DNA of 51,706 nt from an uncultured Ruminococcus sp. (GCF_947301925.1 NZ_CAMYUE010000017.1:1-51706), one strand, 5' to 3'. Shown: positions 1 through 8,290, counted from the stretch's first letter. Notes: generated by a model from the letters alone, not told the origin. A program made the numbers and translations.

Positions 1-107
1 TTTATTATACATCAGATTCCTTTTGTGGGGAATACGTCCTTTATTTGACGCTTACAACGTTTTAATCATAGTTTCTGAATTTACAGATATTTTTTCGCAG
101 AGTCACT

Positions 108-141
108 AAAAAACACCCTCCATTTAATTTGATGGAGGGCG
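108..141 (-). terminator. Rho-independent terminator
   Basis: A 10-bp inverted repeat (114-123 with 132-141, 7-nt loop) is followed on the minus strand by six T. It sits 20 bp past the stop of the 161-1267 gene and would end the two-gene minus-strand transcript that starts near 5880. Confidence 0.85.
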
Positions 142-160
142 TTTACTTTCATAGGCTTCG

Positions 161-1267
161 TTATTCAATTGAAATTTTGTTTATGACTTTCCCGGTATTG
201 TCATCAAATACGAAGATATAATTACCGCAGGTCTCAAAGGTGTATGATCCGTCTTTCTTTATTTCAGATGCTTTGTGTGAATCAATCTTTTTCCAATTTT
301 TAGTAGAATAAGTAATGTATTTTCCACGATAATAGGTAACTGCCTTTTCTGTATCGGCATATAAAATGCGTTCACCTTTTTTTGTTTTGTATTCTTTTTC
401 AATTCTCATATCATTGGCATCTATAACTGCAATAATATCAGATATGTGTTCTTTTACACAGCACATATCTTCAATGTTTTTGTGTGGATCAGAAGGAATT
501 CTGATACCTATAAAAACTATTTTTTGATTTATTGCTGAAATATCTTCAGGATAGTACCCTGAAAGAATATCGGATCTTGATCCTTCGCCTGTCTTATAGC
601 TAAGTTTTACCAATGTAGGTTCACTTGTGTTTAATGCGGAACTCGCAATTAGCTCTGTAGCATTATTATGAATAATGTATTCTCCGTATTCATTTCTGTA
701 ACGTGTTATAATAGAATCGTTAGATACTATCGCACTGCTTTTAAATGCAGTATTGTTATCGTGATCTGATGATATTATCTTTAATCCATCAGTTTCGTAG
801 TACTTCAGATAACTTTTATTAAATGAATTGTTCAGAGAGGTATATTGCAGTGGTTCAGATGAATCAAGTGCGAATATATATGGTTCAAGCTCTTTATCTA
901 TACCGCAAAAGAAACTATCCTTTATCCCGAAGGACAGTATTTCAGCGCCTACTTCATATTTTTCAGACATATTCATGTTATTGTCAAATCGCATGAGGGA
1001 GTTATCTGAATAGACATACAAACTATTATCATAAGCACATATAAGCGGAGATTTAAGTTCTTCTATTACTTTTTTACCATTTTTATTGTATACATCATTT
1101 CCCTTGACATAATAGTATTCATTGATGATTGAACACATATGATTATAATTGTAATTGTTATTTACAGTTATAATAGTATTATTAGAATAGTGTGTCGATA
1201 ACAAATATATTGATAAAGCAATTATTACAAAACCAGATAGAAAAATGAAAAATAGTTTCTTTCGCAT
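161..1267 (-). CDS. Membrane-anchored extracytoplasmic protein, unknown function
   Basis: 368 residues. I chose the ATG at 1267 (MRKKLFFIF) because GGAG lies 9 nt upstream. Two in-frame ATGs upstream (1276, 1282) have no such site, and the one at 1282 overlaps the stop of the preceding gene (TAATG). Residues 1-28 form one hydrophobic segment with a short positive N-terminus, so the protein is probably anchored with its bulk outside. The remainder is Asn/Tyr/Ser-rich with short strand-like blocks, which could be a beta-propeller-like fold, but no family was recognised. It is the second gene of a two-gene operon and probably translationally coupled to the giant surface protein upstream. A partner or immunity-type role is only a guess from this arrangement. 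The coding DNA is AT-rich. Confidence 0.75.
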   Translation of the reverse strand: MRKKLFFIFLSGFVIIALSIYLLSTHYSNNTIITVNNNYNYNHMCSIINEYYYVKGNDVYNKNGKKVIEELKSPLICAYDNSLYVYSDNSLMRFDNNMNMSEKYEVGAEILSFGIKDSFFCGIDKELEPYIFALDSSEPLQYTSLNNSFNKSYLKYYETDGLKIISSDHDNNTAFKSSAIVSNDSIITRYRNEYGEYIIHNNATELIASSALNTSEPTLVKLSYKTGEGSRSDILSGYYPEDISAINQKIVFIGIRIPSDPHKNIEDMCCVKEHISDIIAVIDANDMRIEKEYKTKKGERILYADTEKAVTYYRGKYITYSTKNWKKIDSHKASEIKKDGSYTFETCGNYIFVFDDNTGKVINKISIE

Positions 1268-1281
1268 TATTATCATCTCCA

Positions 1282-4200
1282 TTAATATAATACATATCCG
1301 ATATAATAAGAGTGTTTATATTTCATGTTAGTTGTTAGATTGTTTTTTACTGTAGAGTTATCCCATGAAGTTGTAGCACTATCACTTCTGTTAAAGCCTT
1401 TAAAACAATTTCCATCAAGCTGATTAGGATCATATCTCATTGCATATGTATGAATCTTCGTTATATCAAACGTAAATGATATTATTCCACTTTTTGCTTT
1501 TAATAAACCATTTGAATTTGTTTCTGTAATAAAACTTTCATACTCACTGCACAGTTTGGAATTTTTCTCCTCACTGATACCGATAAAAGGTTCTCGGCAT
1601 GAATCTATAATCTGATAATTAGCATTATATACATCTAGGCAGTTTTTAATTTTTTTGGGGTTACTACCTAATCCTCCATCATTTGAAAATTCCCAAATGT
1701 TTAATATGCTTTTAGCAAATGGAGATAGTATTTCTGAATAATTGGTTTGTATCGCGTTAATTTCAAATTCGGAGGCTAACCTGAAAAAGCTAATATTCGT
1801 AGAATCATCTCCAATTATATCAGCCATCTTTAAAGCGTTATATGTTCCAAGTGCTTCACAAATTACATATTTCATCTTTGTTTCTGCAAAAATAGCATAT
1901 TCAAAAATTCCTCCATCTTGATTAATCAAAAGATTGTAATCTTTATTATTGATTCTTTCTTTTATAATATTATAATAAATCAAGTTAATGTTTGAATAAT
2001 TAATTTGGCAATTCTTTATTGCTCGTAATTCATCACTATTATTTCCATTTGCTTCATCAATCAGAGCTTGACAATATATCTCGCCATACCTTTTCCACTG
2101 ATACTCTGGATTGGAAATAATAAATTCATCTTTTTTATATGATGAACATATTAATTTTTGAGATGAATCATCGCAAGAAAGATAAAAACTCATGGAGCTG
2201 AATCCATTGATTTCAACGTACTTTGTTTTAATAATAACTTTGGAACTTGTGGAACAGGGTATGATTTCCCATAATTGGTTCAAATCAATTTTAGTATTTA
2301 TATATGTAGTAATTCTTACTTCATGAGAAGATGGTATAAAACTTAGTACCATGTTTTCATTTGATATGGGATGGATGGTATATCCGTTTTGAGAATCATG
2401 CCATATAAATCTGAATCTCTGTTTATTGGAACCATCACATAAGGAAGTTCTGATTATTGAAGTATTATTACTGTTATCATTTTCAATTAATTCAAAGCAA
2501 TTATTCCCCATTAATAATGAGTATATTTCTCCATCGAACAAATCATATTTACCGTTTAAGTATTTAGGAGGTAAAACTCCATCAGGGTCGTCTAAATCTG
2601 TATACCCGTCTTCATCAGTATCAATATTTGAAGGATCGGTTGTTATAGCTATTACTCTTAGATTATAAATATAATCTGCCATTGTTAGACCATTTGATGG
2701 AGAAAAAGGTGCTTCTTCCGGAAAAACATAATTAATATTCGCAAGTTTTTGGTTTATAAAATTAATGATGCTTTCGCGATAGCTTTTGTAGTTAATCCAA
2801 TTAATATAATCATGAATTGTTGGTAAATCAAAACTTCCATCATCATACATTTTTAGCTTAGATGTATCTGTTTCTTCCCAGTCAGTAAGGCAATCACCAT
2901 CTGTATCTATACCGTTTTCACTGTTTAGTTCTCCACTTAGTACAATAGGCTTCCAATCAATAGGTGAGTATGCGCCATACAACGATTTTCTTGAAATCTG
3001 TTTATTGATGTTTTCTATGACATCATTATAATTGCTTTTGGAAGTTGTGTCAAGTGTAAGATCAACACCAATATTATCAACAATATGCTTTATCATTGTC
3101 GTCTTGTCTAAGTCTATGCCTATTGGGTTTCCATTTATATATTCATGCAGATAAGGATCAAAGTTATTTCCGTTATATACGATCTCAGAGAAAACCATAT
3201 CGTTTGCCCAAAAATAGTAGTATACCCATTCACAGTCTTGCTGAAAATATACACCATTATATTGAATAGAGGTGAAATTTGTAGTGCCGTTTATAAGATT
3301 AATTACATATTTCTTTGAATTCTCTCTGTATGATTGACGAAGATTCTTAACTGTTTGCAAATATCCTATATTTCTATATGCAGAAGAACCATAGGATAAA
3401 TATTCTACTTTTGATAATACTTTATCCACGTCAGCTATATCGGTTTCAATGGGCCATCCGTCATTTAATTCAACCGAATCACCTGTAGTAAATCCGTATG
3501 GTATTATATGAATCCATACGTCATGATATTTATTAAATGCATATGCTGAAATATCATGTATTAGCTGTTTTTCAAACTCAAAATTTTCTTTTTGCCATTC
3601 ATTATTTGAACCGCTATTTTGAATCATAAAAAAAAGATCAACAGGAGTATTCTCAAAAAGATATCCGTATGCTCCCTTACCCTTTTGCTGATTTGAACTG
3701 GTTGACTGTACAGTGTTTTCAGGTGCTAAGGCTATAGGAGCATTTTGTCTAAACACTTGTGGTGATTCAGTCTCTTCATAAGTTTCACTAAGATTGACAC
3801 CAAGACCACTGAACCACTTTTCCGTATCCATTATACAATATGTGCCACCGTCTTCGACATTGACAGAAATAGTGTTTGTTATTTCATCATATTCAGTGTA
3901 AAGCGGTAAAAGTGCTTTTACGTCTTCAAAATACTTAAATACAGCAAATCGTTTTATCCCTTGAAATTGCTCATTCCCTGAATATACAGAAGGCTCATTG
4001 TTGACATATTCATCTCTAATTTCATATTTTAGCACTATTTCTTCAGGATTGCAAGTGTCAGTGATATCTATGTTGACACTTGCGCCTATCATAGCATCGT
4101 TTTCTATGGCAGCTGAATAACCGCTCTCATCTACAGTAAGCTCTTCTTCAGCATCACCGTTGGTCTTTATATCTATCGAGAGCACATATGGGCTTTCAGC

Positions 4201-5652
4201 TGTATTGACGGAAGCGAGAATATTGTTATCCGCAGATATAGTTTGCTGAACAGCATATTCGCCGTCGGGAACGCCATTTGTTGCAGGATCATTCGGGTCA
4301 AGGCCAAGTTTTATCTCTGAACCGTCATCTATCCCGTCTTCATCGCTGTCAGCGACCAGCGGATCTGTTCCATATACATAGATTTCGTCATAGTCGCTGG
4401 GCCCGTCCAGATCTGTATCGGGAGTCCAGGGATATGTTCTTCTTGTAAACTCGTCTATGTTGCTGAGACCGTCCTCATCTGTATCTGCATCAGCATCGGA
4501 AATACCTTCTGTTACCGAATCATAAACAAGGGGATCAGTCTGAGTAAAGACATATTCCTGATAATCTGTAAGTCCGTCATCATCTGTATCAGTATCATAG
4601 GGATCGGTACCTATTTTCAGTTCATATATATCCGGAAGACCGTCTTCATCGCTGTCAAGAACTTTTGTATCATATCCGTTCTCTGTACTGATTACTATGA
4701 AAGGAACAGATTCAAATACCGTACCGTTGTTTGTGGTTTCAATTACCTTTATGTATTTCTTTTCAAAAGGCTCTGTGAATGAGTATTCAAAAGAATCTGC
4801 GTTTGTTACAGTACCTATTGATATGTAGTTCTCACCATCATCTGATACCTGTATATCAAAGCTTCCGTCGGGTACTGTGGTATTCCAGTATACGCTGAAT
4901 ACATCTGTTTCATAATCATACTCGCCGTAAGCAACTATCTCTATATCATCATTGTTTATTGGTTCCGACTCATTGCCAAGGAACTCTGCCATCTGAGAGT
5001 TGTAGTTTGCATTGAGATTTGGACAGGTTATAGTTATAGTATCAGCAATGATAATAACACTGTTGATATTCAGATTCTGTGCAGTGATATTAACGCAGCC
5101 ATAAGGTGCATAGACAAGTCCGTTAAGGTTAACATTATCTGTATTTATAGTTATATTACCGGTTTCAGCACAGATAACAGAGTCCTGGGAGTTCTCCACG
5201 TTTCCGCTGAGGATAACATCATTCAGAGCCTTTATGCCGCTTGTAATATTTATATTACCTGTAAGACCGATATCTCCTTCAGCTTCAATAGGCATATTGA
5301 TGTTGATATTGGTATCCTCAAGGAAGTAATCCTCGAAATAAGTATCAACATGAGAAGTAAAGTATCTGCTGTCTATCTTGCTGAAGAACAGTTTCATTTC
5401 TTCCTGAGCGTTTTCTTTTCTTGTTCCATTAATATTGAAGTTCTGAGCGCTTGAGGATATAGTTCCGTTAGTAGCAAGGCTTCCATTGATACAAATATTA
5501 TTTGAGTTGATAGTGATAGCACCCTCTTCATCCGAGCCTGCAAATAAAGTGTAAGGATAGGGGACTGTTTCTTCTGCATTTGCAGGTATCTGTGGAATAA
5601 AGCCTGCAACAGTTACTGCTGAGAGTAGTGCTGATAAAATCTTTTTAAACAT
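1282..5652 (-). CDS. Giant modular surface protein: beta-repeat, TSP3-like Ca repeats, VWA-like, ricin-like
   Basis: 1456 residues from the ATG at 5652, which has GGAGG five bases upstream; a longer frame to 5703 has no ribosome site. Residues 1-27 are a signal peptide (cut after ANA). Residues 45-215 are NI/T-rich repeats resembling a polymer-forming beta-helix. Residues 235-320 look like an Ig/FN3-type domain. Five DxDxDG calcium repeats of thrombospondin type-3 kind span 332-455, with further single ones near 915 and 1010. Residues 670-880 resemble a von Willebrand A fold, but the metal site is degenerate (MIQNSGS instead of DxSxS). Residues 1043-1150 have ricin-B-lectin-like strands. The last 300 residues are unrecognised. 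From about residue 620 onward the DNA is visibly more AT-rich than the 5' part, suggesting module exchange. Likely surface adhesin or effector; function unproven. Confidence 0.8.
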   Translation of the reverse strand: MFKKILSALLSAVTVAGFIPQIPANAEETVPYPYTLFAGSDEEGAITINSNNICINGSLATNGTISSSAQNFNINGTRKENAQEEMKLFFSKIDSRYFTSHVDTYFEDYFLEDTNININMPIEAEGDIGLTGNINITSGIKALNDVILSGNVENSQDSVICAETGNITINTDNVNLNGLVYAPYGCVNITAQNLNINSVIIIADTITITCPNLNANYNSQMAEFLGNESEPINNDDIEIVAYGEYDYETDVFSVYWNTTVPDGSFDIQVSDDGENYISIGTVTNADSFEYSFTEPFEKKYIKVIETTNNGTVFESVPFIVISTENGYDTKVLDSDEDGLPDIYELKIGTDPYDTDTDDDGLTDYQEYVFTQTDPLVYDSVTEGISDADADTDEDGLSNIDEFTRRTYPWTPDTDLDGPSDYDEIYVYGTDPLVADSDEDGIDDGSEIKLGLDPNDPATNGVPDGEYAVQQTISADNNILASVNTAESPYVLSIDIKTNGDAEEELTVDESGYSAAIENDAMIGASVNIDITDTCNPEEIVLKYEIRDEYVNNEPSVYSGNEQFQGIKRFAVFKYFEDVKALLPLYTEYDEITNTISVNVEDGGTYCIMDTEKWFSGLGVNLSETYEETESPQVFRQNAPIALAPENTVQSTSSNQQKGKGAYGYLFENTPVDLFFMIQNSGSNNEWQKENFEFEKQLIHDISAYAFNKYHDVWIHIIPYGFTTGDSVELNDGWPIETDIADVDKVLSKVEYLSYGSSAYRNIGYLQTVKNLRQSYRENSKKYVINLINGTTNFTSIQYNGVYFQQDCEWVYYYFWANDMVFSEIVYNGNNFDPYLHEYINGNPIGIDLDKTTMIKHIVDNIGVDLTLDTTSKSNYNDVIENINKQISRKSLYGAYSPIDWKPIVLSGELNSENGIDTDGDCLTDWEETDTSKLKMYDDGSFDLPTIHDYINWINYKSYRESIINFINQKLANINYVFPEEAPFSPSNGLTMADYIYNLRVIAITTDPSNIDTDEDGYTDLDDPDGVLPPKYLNGKYDLFDGEIYSLLMGNNCFELIENDNSNNTSIIRTSLCDGSNKQRFRFIWHDSQNGYTIHPISNENMVLSFIPSSHEVRITTYINTKIDLNQLWEIIPCSTSSKVIIKTKYVEINGFSSMSFYLSCDDSSQKLICSSYKKDEFIISNPEYQWKRYGEIYCQALIDEANGNNSDELRAIKNCQINYSNINLIYYNIIKERINNKDYNLLINQDGGIFEYAIFAETKMKYVICEALGTYNALKMADIIGDDSTNISFFRLASEFEINAIQTNYSEILSPFAKSILNIWEFSNDGGLGSNPKKIKNCLDVYNANYQIIDSCREPFIGISEEKNSKLCSEYESFITETNSNGLLKAKSGIISFTFDITKIHTYAMRYDPNQLDGNCFKGFNRSDSATTSWDNSTVKNNLTTNMKYKHSYYIGYVLY

Positions 5653-5885
5653 TTTTCCTCCGATGTATGGTATCATGTGTTTTGGCTGCGAAAAAGATAC
5701 CATTATTATTATAGTTTTTGCAGCGATGTTTCTTGTGAACTAAGTCGATCTCCTTTCGGTAAAAAAATAGACAATACCGTGGAAACTAAGGAGCGGAATG
5801 ATTGGTAGGAATGATAGAAAGAGAAAGGTGATAGTATTACTGTGACTGAGAGAGGTATTGTCATATGCTTCAAAACAATGCATAA

Positions 5886-5914
5886 ATTATAACATTTCAT
5901 GCAGGAGAAATCAA
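5886..5914 (-). promoter_or_regulatory. Promoter of the giant surface protein operon
   Basis: On the minus strand TTGATT (5914-5909), 17 bp, TATAAT (5891-5886). The 17-bp spacer contains an inverted copy of the motif repeated at 5921 and 5941, so the promoter may be under operator control. Confidence 0.7.
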
Positions 5915-5952
5915 CGTATTTGCGTGAAATGTAGTTTTTTAGCGTGAAATGT
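5892..5952. repeat. Three copies of a 12-bp GCGTGAAATGT-like motif
   Basis: Copies at 5892-5903 (inverted), 5921-5932 and 5941-5952. The two direct copies are exactly 20 bp apart, about two helical turns. The inverted copy lies between -35 and -10 of the minus-strand promoter. This pattern suggests a multi-site binding region for a regulator; none is identified. Confidence 0.5.
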
Positions 5953-6114
5953 ATAATATACCAATATACTTCCGTTTTGCTGTGCTTCATTCAAAAAAGG
6001 CTATATTCTCGACGTTTCCTTAAAAACAAGAGAGATTTTGTGCTATAATAGCACAATTTTACTTTGGCGTCAAATAAGATGATGTTGATCAATTAAATTT
6101 CGCTGATATGTCGA

Positions 6115-6143
6115 TTGACATTAATTAAATAATATGATATTCT
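6115..6143 (+). promoter_or_regulatory. Promoter of the 6166 lipoprotein gene
   Basis: TTGACA (6115-6120), 17 bp, TATTCT (6138-6143), 22 bp before the start codon. An AAGGAGG ribosome site lies between promoter and ATG. Confidence 0.65.
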
Positions 6144-6165
6144 AAAGGAAACAAGGAGGTCAGTC

Positions 6166-7116
6166 ATGAAAAGATCATTAATAATTGTGGCATCAGCAGC
6201 ATTTTTAAGCCTTTGCGCTTGCGGAGACAAGTCCGACCACAAGTCAAAGAGTAAAAGCGAAATTCATAGTGATACAAATGTAAACATAGAAATAGAAACA
6301 ATAACAGAGTTACATCCGGGTAATGTTAAAGAAGAAATAGCGTTGGTTGATCCTTTTGAAACTCTTTCGTTATCCATTGATAATGAAAAGAGCGCATATC
6401 CAGAGTGTCTGGATATTGCCTTGGATTATGGAGCAAAAGATTATTCTGATCAATTTGATTATAAAGCAAAAATCATATCAGCTGATAAGAAAAAGATGAA
6501 AGTTGAAGTGGAAGCTGATCCGAATGAAGAAGCATTGGAAGAGCTATTTGGAGGTATGAAGTATAAAATTAAAGAAGATACAAAAGAATACGAATTGTCG
6601 ATAGATAGTGTTCCTGCTTGTTTAATCGATAATTCGGTACTAACGAATGAAATTCTTGAAAGCATAGATAAACTATGTCGTGAAACAATAGACGAAAGAA
6701 TAAAGTACTTGATTGATACGGAAATAATTGAACATGATCATACAGGCGATGATGAATATGAACTTGTTTCTGTATATGCCACTAATGGAAGGGTAGAGGA
6801 TTACATTTCGCTTCCTATGGATGTCGATATAGGTTATCCATGCTTTTTTACAGGCAAAGAAATAGATATACATAATAACAGATTGATTTATTTATATAAA
6901 TCGAAAAGCAGTATATATTATGTTGCTACAGTGCATCCTGTATTCATTCAAGGAGAATTATTAAAAGAGCGATGTGTTGTATTAACAGATACAGCAGGAT
7001 TGTCTATGCAATATGATAGCAAGGAAGAAGCAGAGGAAGAAATTCAGGCTTGGCTTGAAAGAATGTGTGTTGGTTATAAAGATGGAGATCTTGTAAAAAT
7101 TGCAAATCCTACATAA
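6166..7116 (+). CDS. Lipoprotein of unknown function
   Basis: 316 residues. The ATG follows AAGGAGG by 5-6 bases. The N-terminus is a lipoprotein signal with lipobox LCAC (Cys at residue 19), followed by a charged Lys/Ser linker to about residue 35, so the mature protein is tethered to the outer face of the membrane. The body (about 60-310) is an alternating Glu/Lys-rich sequence ending in an amphipathic Glu-rich helix; no catalytic motif or known domain was recognised. It is monocistronic with its own promoter and a 12-bp hairpin downstream, and diverges from the giant surface protein operon. AT-rich like the rest of 0.1-7.8 kb. Confidence 0.8.
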   Translation: MKRSLIIVASAAFLSLCACGDKSDHKSKSKSEIHSDTNVNIEIETITELHPGNVKEEIALVDPFETLSLSIDNEKSAYPECLDIALDYGAKDYSDQFDYKAKIISADKKKMKVEVEADPNEEALEELFGGMKYKIKEDTKEYELSIDSVPACLIDNSVLTNEILESIDKLCRETIDERIKYLIDTEIIEHDHTGDDEYELVSVYATNGRVEDYISLPMDVDIGYPCFFTGKEIDIHNNRLIYLYKSKSSIYYVATVHPVFIQGELLKERCVVLTDTAGLSMQYDSKEEAEEEIQAWLERMCVGYKDGDLVKIANPT

Positions 7117-7120
7117 AATA

Positions 7121-7151
7121 AACCGCCTACTCTTTTTTTGAGTAGGCGGTT
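7121..7151. terminator. Hairpin terminator after the lipoprotein gene
   Basis: Perfect 12-bp stem (AACCGCCTACTC and its complement) with a T-rich loop. The tract after it on the plus strand is only mildly T-rich, so it may be a weak terminator. Confidence 0.6.
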
Positions 7152-7215
7152 GTTGCTGTGCCGGTCAAAAATTGCTTATAATAATTGTTCAGTAAAAAAA
7201 TATTTCAAAAGCAGG

Positions 7216-7244
7216 TTGACATGAAGAAACAAATATGGTATAAT
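7216..7244 (+). promoter_or_regulatory. Perfect consensus promoter, extended -10
   Basis: TTGACA (7216-7221), 17 bp, TATAAT (7239-7244) with TGG directly before the -10. It fires into the opposing promoter at 7386-7414; no protein gene follows. Confidence 0.8.
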
Positions 7245-7256
7245 GCAATCAGCTAA

Positions 7257-7379
7257 TAAAAAAGCACCCCCACAAGGCATAGACAGTTTGGCGACTGACT
7301 ACGCCTCGTAATCATACAGACACTGGATTGTCTGAATGACTTAGTGAGAATGCTATTTGCGTGCGGTGTAATGTTTTTG
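7257..7379 (-). ncRNA. Candidate non-coding RNA, minus strand
   Basis: Starts after the perfect minus-strand promoter at 7386-7414 and ends in six T (7263-7258). Near its 3' end is a 12-bp hairpin with a U-U mismatch (AGGCGUAG-U-CAGU, loop CGCCAA, ACUG-U-CUAUGCCU). The 5' CACCGCAC can pair with the 3' GUGGGGGUG, closing the molecule. About 122 nt, no open frame. It is fully antisense to the plus-strand RNA. Family unknown. Confidence 0.5.
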
Positions 7380-7385
7380 CATTAT

Positions 7386-7414
7386 ATTATAGCACTTATA
7401 ATAGACCTTGTCAA
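7386..7414 (-). promoter_or_regulatory. Perfect consensus promoter facing the one at 7216
   Basis: Minus strand TTGACA (7414-7409), 17 bp, TATAAT (7391-7386). It lies inside the plus-strand transcript, whose terminator stem begins within this -35 box. Confidence 0.8.
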
Positions 7415-7458
7415 GCCTTTCAGTTACGTTGCGGTGTCTGGAAGGCTTGCCTTTTTTT
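7413..7458 (+). terminator. Rho-independent terminator of the plus-strand RNA
   Basis: CAAGCCTTTCAG (7413-7424) pairs with CTGGAAGGCTTG (7438-7449), one G-U pair, followed by C and seven T. Confidence 0.75.
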
Positions 7459-7735
7459 GCCTTTTGTAGGCTTTTTTATTTAGTTTCCTTGACAAGAAAC
7501 TTGATAACTGAATAAGGGGGCTTGAGATGAATTGCTACACCTTGAAACTTCTACTGAATAAGATGAAGGATTGAGCCATGACGAACGAACCTGTTTAGTA
7601 CAAACTTCATATCTTGGTTTGCCAGGAAAGGTATCGACGAGCCATATCAAGGTCTTAGTAGTCGGGACGGAAAAAATAAACGCACCCGAAAGCAAACGAT
7701 AGTTGTCAAGCCAAATTTTTTTATAAAATGAAAAT

Positions 7736-7771
7736 CTGTCAGAGTGTACGATAAAACGTATCCTCTAACAG
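7736..7771 (-). terminator. Hairpin terminator of tRNA-Leu
   Basis: On the minus strand CTGTTAGAGGATACG pairs with CGTACACTCTGACAG around a 6-nt loop with a 2-nt internal mismatch; an interrupted T-rich tract follows. It lies 14 bp past the tRNA 3' end. Confidence 0.6.
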
Positions 7772-7784
7772 GTTTTCAGATATT

Positions 7785-7869
7785 TGGTGCGAGTAATGGG
7801 ACTTGAACCCATACGTCTGTCGACACACGCCCCTCAAACGTGCCTGTCTGCCTATTCCAGCACACTCGC
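7785..7869 (-). tRNA. tRNA-Leu(GAG)
   Basis: A class II tRNA of 85 nt with encoded CCA. Acceptor GCGAGUG pairs with UACUCGC, discriminator A; T-arm GGGTTCAAGTCCC; anticodon stem CACGT/GCGTG around loop TTGAGGG, giving anticodon GAG for CUC/CUU. Long variable arm as expected for Leu. Its 3' end faces the AT-rich accessory block. Confidence 0.93.
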
Positions 7870-7986
7870 ATTGCAGTATTTCGTGACTGCTTTAATATTA
7901 TATCAGAAATCAGTTTGCTTGTCAAGCGTTTTTTGAAAAAAATTTGGGGAATATTTGATTAACATAAAAAATAATGTGTCTTGCTA

Positions 7987-8015
7987 TTGACTTTTACTCC
8001 CCATTGTTGTATAAT
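7987..8015 (+). promoter_or_regulatory. Promoter of tRNA-Thr
   Basis: TTGACT (7987-7992), 17 bp, TATAAT (8010-8015) with an extended TGT before the -10; 13 bp before the tRNA. Confidence 0.8.
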
Positions 8016-8028
8016 ATTATTTGTTGGT

Positions 8029-8104
8029 GCTGATGTGGCACAGTCGGTAGCGCAACGCCTTGGTAAGGCGTAGGTCGTCGGTTCAAGTCCGATCATCAGC
8101 TCCA
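8029..8104 (+). tRNA. tRNA-Thr(GGU)
   Basis: 76 nt with encoded CCA. Acceptor GCTGATG/CATCAGC, discriminator T, anticodon stem ACGCC/GGCGT with loop TTGGTAA, giving anticodon GGT for ACC/ACU. T-arm TCGGTTCAAGTCCGA. Confidence 0.95.
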
Positions 8105-8137
8105 AAACGCGGTTTAGGAAACTAAACCGCGTTTTTT
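8105..8137 (+). terminator. Terminator of tRNA-Thr (first of three)
   Basis: AACGCGGTTTA pairs perfectly with TAAACCGCGTT around GGAAAC, followed by a T run. Directly after the tRNA CCA. Confidence 0.9.
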
Positions 8138-8140
8138 GTT

Positions 8141-8266
8141 AAGCGGTATCTGAATCGCAACACATACACAGCGGGGAGCCCGCAGGCAGGTTCGCGTCTC
8201 GGTAAAACCGGGACGCGGTTTTTTCATGAAGCGTTATCAAGATTGCAGCACATACACAGGAAGCGG
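8141..8266. repeat. Partial tandem duplication between terminators
   Basis: The stretch from 8141 (AAGCGGTATCTGAATCGCA then ACACATACACAGC) recurs imperfectly from 8228 (GAAGCGTTATCAAGATTGCA then GCACATACACAGG). Each copy follows one terminator hairpin and precedes the next, as if a terminator-plus-spacer unit had duplicated, possibly leaving the scars of lost tRNA genes. Confidence 0.45.
8193..8224 (+). terminator. Second terminator-type hairpin
   Basis: CGCGTCTCGG pairs with CCGGGACGCG (one mismatch) around a TAAAA-type loop, followed by six T. No gene lies between it and the first terminator. Confidence 0.7.
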
Positions 8267-8290
8267 TTCAGGAAACTGAATCGCTTTTTT
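8261..8290 (+). terminator. Third terminator-type hairpin
   Basis: AAGCGGTTCAG pairs with CTGAATCGCTT (one G-T pair) around GAAA, followed by a T run. It insulates the radical SAM promoter at 8390 from upstream transcription. Confidence 0.75.

Larger units (their letters stand above)
5653..6165. other. 513-bp divergent intergenic region
   Basis: Holds the minus-strand promoter (5886-5914), three copies of a GCGTGAAATGT-like motif (5892-5952) and the plus-strand promoter at 6115-6143. I see no credible gene in it. The minus transcript would have a leader of about 225 nt with no hairpin that I could define. Confidence 0.6.
7252..7458 (+). ncRNA. Candidate non-coding RNA, plus strand
   Basis: Predicted from the perfect promoter at 7216-7244 to a strong terminator: a 12-bp stem formed by 7413-7424 and 7438-7449, followed by C and seven T (7452-7458). 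About 205 nt. It covers the whole minus-strand transcript 7257-7379 in antisense. A 39-codon hydrophobic frame (7350-7469) runs through the terminator and is not accepted as coding. RNA family not recognised. Confidence 0.5.
7152..7784. other. Gene-free AT-rich stretch between lipoprotein and tRNA-Leu
   Basis: Contains the convergent promoter pair and candidate RNAs at 7216-7460. The part from 7470 to 7730 has an open minus-strand frame of 71 codons starting with TTG at 7695, without a ribosome site and with no family resemblance; I do not call it a gene. It could be the remnant of a mobile element, but nothing specific was recognised. Confidence 0.5.

Noticed and set aside
5709..5990. 93-codon minus-strand frame in the divergent intergenic region
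   Set aside because: It runs across the promoter and operator-like repeats and lacks a ribosome site.
7350..7469. 39-codon hydrophobic frame that could be a type I toxin
   Set aside because: The terminator T-run (7452-7458) lies before its stop codon, so the predicted RNA would carry no stop; the ribosome site is poor. Kept only as part of the RNA-pair discussion.
7480..7695. 71-codon minus-strand frame from a TTG
   Set aside because: No ribosome site, no -10 at the right distance from the TTGACA upstream, composition not protein-like.
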